Below are positions 1-5,483 of a DNA stretch of 6,322 bases, one piece after another (position 1 is the first letter of the stretch; each line of letters opens with the position of its first letter). The notes beneath the pieces were generated by a model. That model worked only from the letters and a program-made list of their open reading frames with translations. It searched no databases and was not told the origin of the DNA. A program made the position numbers and the translations under genes. The stretch spans positions 1-6,322 of the forward strand of contig JAQBPC010000201.1 in NCBI GenBank assembly GCA_028287725.1, given 5' to 3'. The stretch comes from Chloroflexota bacterium (GTDB lineage: Bacteria > Chloroflexota > UBA5177 > JANWHV01).

Positions 1-816
1 GTCTTCGGCGAAGACGTACACCGCGACGAGCGACCCGAATGGGTTCTCGTTCTGGGTCGCGAGGTAAATCGAGCCCTTCAGCGGAATCAAATAATCGACC
101 AGGAACATGCCCCTCTCGCCCGTTAGCGTGAGCGTGCGGACCTTGGTCGGTGTAAGCCAGTTAATGTCTAGTGAGGCCACCACGCCGTTGGCGAAACGCA
201 GGAGTGCATTCACCATGTCCTCGTGCGCCGTGTGTATATTCTGCTCGGTCTCGGCGTAGACCCGTTGTACGGCGCCACTTATCAAGTAGCGGAGCACGTC
301 GATATCGTGAGTCGCAAGGTCGAGAACGACGCCCACGTCGCGAACTCGTGCGGGAAATGGGCCAAGCCTGCGTATGTGTGCTTGAAATATCCGACCAAGC
401 TCGCCCGCTTCGAGCCGCCGTTTGAGCTCGGTGATGGCGGGATTGAAATGCTCTATGTGACCGACTGCTAGCAGCATCCCTGTCTGCCGCGCCAGCGCCG
501 CAAGCGACTCGGCTTCCTCCACGCTGGCCGCGATTGGTTTCTCGACGAGCGTGTGGATCCCGTGGTTCATTGCATCCTGCACGACCTGAAAATGCGCGAG
601 CGTGGGCACGGCCACCACCACAAAATTGGGCCTGACCCCTTGAAACAGCTCGTGATGCGACGTGAACGTCTGAACGTCGAACCGCTTCGCCAGGCCATCG
701 AGGCGCGCTGCGTCGCCATCCGCCGCCGCGACAAGCTCTACGCCTTCCAGTTCTGAGAGTACCCTGAGATGATTCCGGCCCATCGCACCACAACCAATGA
801 CCGCTGCCTTTAGCAC
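1..816 (-). CDS. Gfo/Idh/MocA family sugar-nucleotide dehydrogenase, probable UDP-GlcNAc 3-dehydrogenase type (3' end cut by window edge)
   Basis: I translated this frame by hand: 272 codons run without a stop from a GTG at 814-816 to the window edge, so the C-terminal end is missing (the family is usually about 310-350 residues). An N-terminal Rossmann fold is shown by VIGCGAMGRNH (residues 6-16, GxGxxG at 8-13), with VVVAVPT near 67-73 and the family EKP at 92-94. The C-terminal domain begins with GHIEHFNP (119-126), RDVGVVLDLATHDID (159-173, with D166 and H170 near the expected active site) and NWLTPTK (about 219-225). These proteins oxidise a sugar hydroxyl to a ketone with NAD(P). From memory this motif set is that of archaeal and bacterial UDP-N-acetylglucosamine 3-dehydrogenases, not classic WlbA/WbpB. 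It follows the aminotransferase directly, which would use the 3-keto product. An in-frame TGA at 829-831 leaves GTG 814-816 as the natural start. The family is certain; the substrate is inferred. Confidence 0.93.
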   Translation of the reverse strand, partial: MLKAAVIGCGAMGRNHLRVLSELEGVELVAAADGDAARLDGLAKRFDVQTFTSHHELFQGVRPNFVVVAVPTLAHFQVVQDAMNHGIHTLVEKPIAASVEEAESLAALARQTGMLLAVGHIEHFNPAITELKRRLEAGELGRIFQAHIRRLGPFPARVRDVGVVLDLATHDIDVLRYLISGAVQRVYAETEQNIHTAHEDMVNALLRFANGVVASLDINWLTPTKVRTLTLTGERGMFLVDYLIPLKGSIYLATQNENPFGSLVAVYVFAED

Positions 817-1883
817 AGTGCGCGCACCTCACGGACTATCGTCTCAAGATCTTGTTCCGTCAGACTTGGATGTACCGGCAGGCACAGCACCTCTTGGGCC
901 GCGCGCTCGGCTTCAGGCAAGTTGTCTCGGTATCCCATCTCAAGATAGAGTGGCTGCTTATGTACGGGGATGGGGTAGTGAACTGCAGATCCAACCCCGC
1001 GCTCGCGCAGAGCGATAGCAACCGCATCGCGTCGTCCACCTGGAATGCGTATCGTGTACTGGTGGTAGACATGGGTATAGCCAGGCGCAACTCTGGGCGT
1101 TTCTACGGCGCCCGCGAGGCCCTGGTCGAGGTACCGCGCGTTTTCCTGTCGCTTTCTGGTGTAATCGGAAAGCCGGTTTAGCTGCGCAAGGCCAATCGCC
1201 GCGTGCACGTCGCTCATGCGAAGGTTGAAGCCGAGCGTCTCATGTCGATATCGCTCGGACTGGCCGTGGTTTCGTAAGCGTCTAACCTTCTCAGCAAGCT
1301 CGGCGTCGGATGTAGTTAAAATCCCGCCTTCGACGGCCGTGATGTTCTTTGTAGGGTAGAACGAGAAATTGCCGGCGCCAAACGTACCAACCTGCTGGCC
1401 GTTTATGGCGGCGCCGTGGGCCTGTGCAGCATCCTCAACAATCCTTAGACCATGTAGTCCGGCGATTGCGCACATTGCCGGCATGTTGGCAGGATTGCCG
1501 TATAGGTGAACCGGCAAGATCGCCTTTGTCTTGTCCGTAATCTTTGCCTCGACCGCCTTAGCATCGAGATTGAAGTCTTCAGGGTCAATGTCGGCGAAAA
1601 CAGGTCGCGCGCCCGTATAAAGAATTGAGTTTGCCGAAGCTATGAAGGTGAATGGCGACGTAATCACCTCGTCACCAGGTCCAACGCCATGTGCGAGTAG
1701 GTTCAAATGCAGAGATGCGGTACCGGACGACGTCGCGACCGCGAACGCCGTTCCGACCAGCGCCGCAAAGCGCGTCTCGAGCTCTTCAACTCGGGCACCC
1801 TGCGCGATCTGGCCGGATCGAAGCACCGCCAAGACCGCATCTTCCTCTTCGCGGCCAAGCGTCGGCTTAACGACGGGAATCAT
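810..1883 (-). CDS. DegT/DnrJ/EryC1/StrS family PLP-dependent sugar-nucleotide aminotransferase
   Basis: A complete 357-residue protein, a normal length for the family. It transfers an amino group, usually from glutamate, to a keto-sugar nucleotide in the cytoplasm. Visible fold-type I motifs are TSSGTASLHL (51-60, PLP phosphate binding), SPFTFIASAN (76-85), VEDAAQAHGA (149-158, with D151 contacting the PLP ring nitrogen and Q154 near the cofactor), SFYPTKNITAVEGG (174-187, with K179 as the expected Schiff-base lysine), NHGQ (205-208), GFNLRMSD (218-225) and HYPIPVHKQPLY (302-313). All key residues are present, so it should be active and is not a lysine-less dehydratase relative. The stop overlaps the start of the downstream dehydrogenase and the acyltransferase lies 68 bp upstream. 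The trio therefore fits ketone, then amine, then amide chemistry at one sugar position. It resembles WbpE/WlbC-type 3-aminotransferases, but the position and substrate cannot be fixed from sequence alone. Confidence 0.95.
   Translation of the reverse strand: MIPVVKPTLGREEEDAVLAVLRSGQIAQGARVEELETRFAALVGTAFAVATSSGTASLHLNLLAHGVGPGDEVITSPFTFIASANSILYTGARPVFADIDPEDFNLDAKAVEAKITDKTKAILPVHLYGNPANMPAMCAIAGLHGLRIVEDAAQAHGAAINGQQVGTFGAGNFSFYPTKNITAVEGGILTTSDAELAEKVRRLRNHGQSERYRHETLGFNLRMSDVHAAIGLAQLNRLSDYTRKRQENARYLDQGLAGAVETPRVAPGYTHVYHQYTIRIPGGRRDAVAIALRERGVGSAVHYPIPVHKQPLYLEMGYRDNLPEAERAAQEVLCLPVHPSLTEQDLETIVREVRALC
827..830 (-). promoter_or_regulatory. Ribosome binding site for the GTG-started dehydrogenase
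   Basis: The minus strand reads GAGG at 830-827, ten bases before the GTG at 816-814, inside the last codons of the aminotransferase gene. It supports GTG as the start; an in-frame TGA overlaps it at 831-829. The start and the upstream TAA (812-810) overlap as GTGCTAA, which suggests translational coupling. Confidence 0.5.
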
Positions 1884-1890
1884 TCACCAA

Positions 1891-1898
1891 TCCTTCCT
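1891..1898 (-). promoter_or_regulatory. Strong ribosome binding site of the aminotransferase
   Basis: The minus strand reads AGGAAGGA at 1898-1891, followed by a 7-base spacer and the ATG at 1883-1881. This is the best Shine-Dalgarno in the window. It fits the fact that this gene is separated from its upstream neighbour by 68 bp and cannot rely on stop-start coupling. Confidence 0.75.
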
Positions 1899-1951
1899 AG
1901 GAGATAGGGAGCGCTGCGCGACACCATCTGGACGCCATAAATGCATATGAC

Positions 1952-2623
1952 TTATGCGTGCTTTTCGCCAGGGTGCGCGGCGGCCTCAAACGCAAGTACC
2001 GTAGTATTGCCACATTTCGAACAATGACCGCCGGCTTGTGCCTGCGGGTTTGCAGGAAACCAATTGGTCGACGTTTCTGCGGTAGCATCGTCATGCCCAC
2101 CACGTTCGAAGGCAAGCCGCCCACCACATGCGCACACATAACCGGCCAGGCGCGCCGGATTTCCCACGACTAGGCCGTGATCCGGCACGTCGCGGGTAAC
2201 GATCGCGCCGGAGCCAACCAGAGCAAACCGGCCAATGGTAACGCCCGGCAATACTATCGCGCCCGCGCCAATTGAGCAACCATACTTGAGATGCGTCGGT
2301 CCTACGATCCAGTCGTCCAAAGTCTTCAGGTCGCCCTCAGGCGTAATAGCGCGCGGCAACCTATCGTTGGTGATACATGCATGAGGGCCAATGAAAACAC
2401 CGTCTTCGACGGTCGCTCCGTGAAAAATGCTGGCGTTGTTTTGAATCTTGCAGCGATTACCGATGTGCACATCGAAGTCGATATACGAGCTCTTGCCCAG
2501 AACGCACTCATTGCCGATCGTGACGCCTTCGCGGATCTGCACGCCGTGCCAAACTTGAGTGCTCTCACCAATGCTAGCGCGAGGCGAAACTTCGGCGGTG
2601 GAGTGAATTACTGCTTTTCTCAT
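1952..2623 (-). CDS. Left-handed beta-helix (hexapeptide) sugar N-acyltransferase with C-terminal zinc-ribbon-like tail
   Basis: A complete 223-residue protein. Residues 1-160 are hexapeptide-repeat sequence: IHSTAEVSPRASIGE at the start, then repeats such as VTIGNECVLGKSSYI, NRCKIQNNASIFHGATVED and GPHACITND (79-87), and a final CSIGAGAIVLPGVTIG run closing with VVGNPARLAGYV. This is the trimeric LbetaH fold that uses acetyl-CoA or a similar acyl-CoA. Order and company match WbpD/WlbB-type enzymes that acetylate the 3-amino group of UDP-sugars. After the coil comes an extension of about 60 residues with CAC-G (C164, C166) and CSKCG (C201, C204), which looks like a four-cysteine zinc ribbon, with a Gly/Ala/Asn-rich linker of about 34 residues between the pairs. 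The only in-frame start is the ATG at 2623-2621, because a TAG lies at 2650-2648. No clear Shine-Dalgarno precedes it. The acyl donor and exact amine are inferred. Confidence 0.92.
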   Translation of the reverse strand: MRKAVIHSTAEVSPRASIGESTQVWHGVQIREGVTIGNECVLGKSSYIDFDVHIGNRCKIQNNASIFHGATVEDGVFIGPHACITNDRLPRAITPEGDLKTLDDWIVGPTHLKYGCSIGAGAIVLPGVTIGRFALVGSGAIVTRDVPDHGLVVGNPARLAGYVCACGGRLAFERGGHDDATAETSTNWFPANPQAQAGGHCSKCGNTTVLAFEAAAHPGEKHA

Positions 2624-2680
2624 AGCAACGCCAGTATAGCAGGAGGCCTAGGCCATCCGGCGAGGGGGAAATTGGACCGG

Positions 2681-3487
2681 TCACGCACGAATACTGCGTA
2701 GCCTGGCAAGCAGTCGAATCGCGCCGCCAGGAATGCGCCCGTAATGTCGGTCATAGAAAAGTGCCAATCCTTTCATATAATTGGTCTGGCGAACTCTATC
2801 AGCGTATGAGGGCTTGTTGTGGTGCCGGACCGCAAAAGTCGGAACGAAATATACCTGCCATCCCGCTTTCCGCGCGCGAAGACAGAGGTCGTTGTCCTCG
2901 AAGTACATGAATATGCGCTCATCCAAGAGTCCAATGACGCTGAGCGCTTCTGCCCGAATGACCATGCAGGTCCCGGCGACCCAGTCCACCTCCATCGGTG
3001 CCGCGCCATTCCACGAATGCAACGTGGCGCCGGCTCGTCGCGCCAACGCGCGGCGCAGCATGTATAAAGGCGAAGGGTCACTTCCGTAACTGTACGGCTG
3101 CGGTGTGCCATCGGGCCAGGACAATCTCGGTGCGCAGATCGCTGCACCCGTAACGTTGTCCATAAACGTGACCAGGGCCCTAAGCGTCCCCTCCTCTACC
3201 ACGGCATCGGGGTTTAGTAGGACGTAGTAGCGCGCTTGCTGAGCGCCAATGCCAATATTGTTGCCTTTTGCGTAGCCTAAGTTTGCCCCGGTGCGCAGCA
3301 CCAAGACTCTGCCATCAGCGCAGTTTCGAGCGAGATCGTCGATTGGTTGAAGCGACCCATCGCTTGAGCCGTTGTCGACCACCACAACACCCAATTGAAG
3401 TGTCTGGCAACTGAGCACGGCCTCGACAACCTCACGCAGCAGTGGCCCACCGTTGTAATTCAGGATGACCACGGACGCTTCATGCAT
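2681..3487 (-). CDS. GT2 family glycosyltransferase, rhamnosyltransferase (WbbL/RfbF)-like
   Basis: A complete 268-residue GT-A fold enzyme. Visible motifs are SVVILNYNGG (5-14, nucleotide-binding strand), VVVDNGSSDGS (35-45), GANLGYAKGNNIGI (67-80), LLNPDA (90-95, in the place of the metal-binding DxD), WVAGTCMVIRAEAL (169-182) and LLDERIFMYFEDNDLCLRA (187-205, carrying the acidic ED pair of the catalytic region), then RHHNKPSY (221-228). This order is typical of GT2 enzymes annotated as dTDP-rhamnosyltransferases, which add a sugar from a nucleotide donor to a lipid-linked oligosaccharide on the inner face of the cytoplasmic membrane. No membrane segment is obvious, so it is probably peripheral. 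The ATG at 3487-3485 overlaps the upstream amidotransferase stop by 8 bases and has only a weak Shine-Dalgarno, so coupled translation is likely. The donor sugar cannot be read from sequence; rhamnose is only the family default. Confidence 0.93.
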   Translation of the reverse strand: MHEASVVILNYNGGPLLREVVEAVLSCQTLQLGVVVVDNGSSDGSLQPIDDLARNCADGRVLVLRTGANLGYAKGNNIGIGAQQARYYVLLNPDAVVEEGTLRALVTFMDNVTGAAICAPRLSWPDGTPQPYSYGSDPSPLYMLRRALARRAGATLHSWNGAAPMEVDWVAGTCMVIRAEALSVIGLLDERIFMYFEDNDLCLRARKAGWQVYFVPTFAVRHHNKPSYADRVRQTNYMKGLALFYDRHYGRIPGGAIRLLARLRSIRA

Positions 3488-5483
3488 TGGTTGGCGCCGC
3501 AGTGATTGGAAGTGGACTCGAAGGGGGCTTGCCGAGAAGTGGTTGGTCCACGAATTGGCGTAGCCACAGCTCCAGGTTGACCCATCTCCACACTACGGCT
3601 GACGGGATTGGTCCGCCTGCGGCAAACAATTCAAACTGCTCTCGCACGACGTCCGACTGAATGTATCCGTGCGCAGCCGCCGACGGCGATTGCAGCAACC
3701 GTCGAATCTCGTGCGACGCAGGGCCGCGCAGCCATTGGGCCTCCGGTGTTGTATAACCGAGCTTGTCTCGCCTGTGCCGAACTATATCCGGTATGACACC
3801 TTTTGATGCCTGCCTCAGCACGCGCTTATTGAGTCCATTGCCGAAGCGCATTGCATTTGGGGCACGGAAAACATATTCGATTAGTCGGTAGTCAAGATAC
3901 GGGACTCGCGCTTCGACTCCGAACGCCATGGAATTGCGATCTTCATAACGCAATAGAGCCGGTAGACTTGTTGCGCTGAATAACCGATGAGCAACGGCAG
4001 GTAGGTAGCCGGCGACTCCCTCCTGAAATCCGGGTGGCACCGGCCTCGGCGATCCCTCTTGGTCCTCTGCAAGACCCGGCGCAATCCATGAGGGGAGCCC
4101 ACGTGCGGAATCGAAACGTGAGCGGAGCCGCGGACGTAGCCATGCGTGGCGCGCCATCAAAGCTTGCGTTAATGCACGCTCGCCGGATCCCCACTTCGCC
4201 TTGTGATACCGATTGTATAAAGACAGCTCGCGAGTGAGATCGGCGACCCGGCCTGCGCGCATGAGATCCGCGAAAAACGGGCCATAGTAGCCGGAATAGC
4301 CGCAGAGCACTTCATCGGCGCCTTGGCCATCAAGTAGCACTTTGACGCCGTTTGCTCTGGCCAACTGCATGACATGCCACTGTGCCACAATGCCGGTCGA
4401 GAGAAACGGCTCATCCTGGTGCCAAACCACTGACTGTAGAACCTCAAAAAGGTCGTCGCCCTGCGGGAACGTATAGTGCGCGGCAGCTCCGGTTTGCTCC
4501 GTTACAGCGGCCATGTACCGTCGTTCATCAATGGCTGCATCGTCGAAACAGGCAGAGAACGTCTTCTGCCGCTCCCCACGATGGTGCCACTGCTCATGAA
4601 GTTCCGGACCCGTCTCAGGGAACAAAAGTCCATTGGCAAGGCATACGATCATCGAAGAATCGAGCCCGCCGCTCAGGCAAGAACCTACGGTCACGTCGCT
4701 GCGAAGCCGCAGCTTGAGGCTGTCGCTCAGGAGGTTACCGTACTCTTCAGCCCACCTCTCAGCCAGACGCTCCGTGACTGGCTGCGCCAATGCAGCAAAG
4801 TCTGGCGACGGCAACGACCAGTATCGTTTGATGCGCATCCCCGACTCATCGATCGTGGCGGTATGGGCGGCAGGGAGCGCCCGAATATCGGCAAAGAATG
4901 TGCGGTCCGTGTGGTCGACAACGCCGTGAAAAAGATAGTCGAATACCACGCCGTCGTCGGGCCGGCGTCGCACCCACGGCACCACCAGCAGCGATTTGGG
5001 CTCCGAAGCGAAGGCAAAGCGTCTGGGGCCCTGGCTGTAATACAGAGGCTTAACTCCGCTACGGTCCCTCGCGCAGAAGAGACGGCGCTTCCGCGTGTCA
5101 TAGATGGCAAATGCGAACATGCCGTTGAACTTGGTCACGCATTCTTCGCCATATTCTTCGTATGCGTGCAACACCACCTCGGTGTCGCACACCGACCTGA
5201 ATTGATGGCCTCTCGCAATCAGGTCCGGCATGAGCTCGCGATAGTTATAGACCTCGCCGTTGTAGACGATCCATAAAGTCTCGTCTTCGTTCGGCATCGG
5301 ACAATGCCCAGCGGGCGACAGATCAATGATCGAAAGGCGTCTGTGCACCAGGCCCGCTATGCCAAACTCCTTGATGCCTCTATCGTCTGGGCCCCGGTGT
5401 GCCATCATATCATCCATGGATTCGAGCGTGGATCGAGCATCCAGCATCCCATCGAATTGAAGCAGCCCCGCGATCCCGCACAT
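3480..5483 (-). CDS. Asparagine synthase (glutamine-hydrolysing) family amidotransferase, probably acting on a polysaccharide precursor
   Basis: A complete 667-residue protein, longer than E. coli AsnB (about 554). The N-terminal class II glutaminase domain starts MCGIAG, with Cys2 as the nucleophile exposed after Met removal, which fixes the start. It continues with AHRGPDD (28-34), HRRLSIIDLSPAGH (47-60), YNGEVYNY (74-81), D100-T-E and FCARDRSGVKPLYY (136-149). The C-terminal ATP-pyrophosphatase domain has SCLSGGLDSS (268-277), HQDEPF (355-360), LLDGQGADEVLCGY (383-396), RYEDRNSMAFGVEARVPYLD (512-531) and NKRVLRQASKGVIPD (552-566). Glutamine ammonia is expected to be passed to an adenylated carboxylate. 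All catalytic motifs are intact. Relatives of this DGQGADE type are frequent in polysaccharide and natural-product loci. Sitting between two glycosyltransferases, it more likely amidates a sugar carboxyl than makes free asparagine, though simple asparagine synthesis is not excluded. It overlaps the upstream gene by one base (TAATG) and has GAGGG nine bases before the ATG. The last 20 or so residues are Pro/Ala-rich. Confidence 0.95.
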   Translation of the reverse strand: MCGIAGLLQFDGMLDARSTLESMDDMMAHRGPDDRGIKEFGIAGLVHRRLSIIDLSPAGHCPMPNEDETLWIVYNGEVYNYRELMPDLIARGHQFRSVCDTEVVLHAYEEYGEECVTKFNGMFAFAIYDTRKRRLFCARDRSGVKPLYYSQGPRRFAFASEPKSLLVVPWVRRRPDDGVVFDYLFHGVVDHTDRTFFADIRALPAAHTATIDESGMRIKRYWSLPSPDFAALAQPVTERLAERWAEEYGNLLSDSLKLRLRSDVTVGSCLSGGLDSSMIVCLANGLLFPETGPELHEQWHHRGERQKTFSACFDDAAIDERRYMAAVTEQTGAAAHYTFPQGDDLFEVLQSVVWHQDEPFLSTGIVAQWHVMQLARANGVKVLLDGQGADEVLCGYSGYYGPFFADLMRAGRVADLTRELSLYNRYHKAKWGSGERALTQALMARHAWLRPRLRSRFDSARGLPSWIAPGLAEDQEGSPRPVPPGFQEGVAGYLPAVAHRLFSATSLPALLRYEDRNSMAFGVEARVPYLDYRLIEYVFRAPNAMRFGNGLNKRVLRQASKGVIPDIVRHRRDKLGYTTPEAQWLRGPASHEIRRLLQSPSAAAHGYIQSDVVREQFELFAAGGPIPSAVVWRWVNLELWLRQFVDQPLLGKPPSSPLPITAAPTNA

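Noticed and set aside
161..832. A 223-codon minus-strand open frame overlapping the dehydrogenase
   Set aside because: Its product is a low-complexity Arg/Gly/Ser-rich string with no domain, while the neighbouring frame encodes a complete Rossmann enzyme sequence with GxGxxG and EKP motifs.
1936..1956. Inverted repeat CATAA/TTATG around the acyltransferase stop, a possible terminator
   Set aside because: The stem is five AT-rich pairs with an 11-base loop and no U-run follows; the operon appears to continue through it.
2291..2701. A 136-codon plus-strand open frame opposite the acyltransferase
   Set aside because: It is a mirror of the hexapeptide repeats on the other strand, with no motif or ribosome site of its own.
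4476..5276. Long open frame of 266 codons on the plus strand opposite the amidotransferase
   Set aside because: It is antisense to an intact, motif-rich gene, shows no recognisable domain and is Arg/His/Pro-rich, as shadow frames in GC-rich coding DNA usually are.
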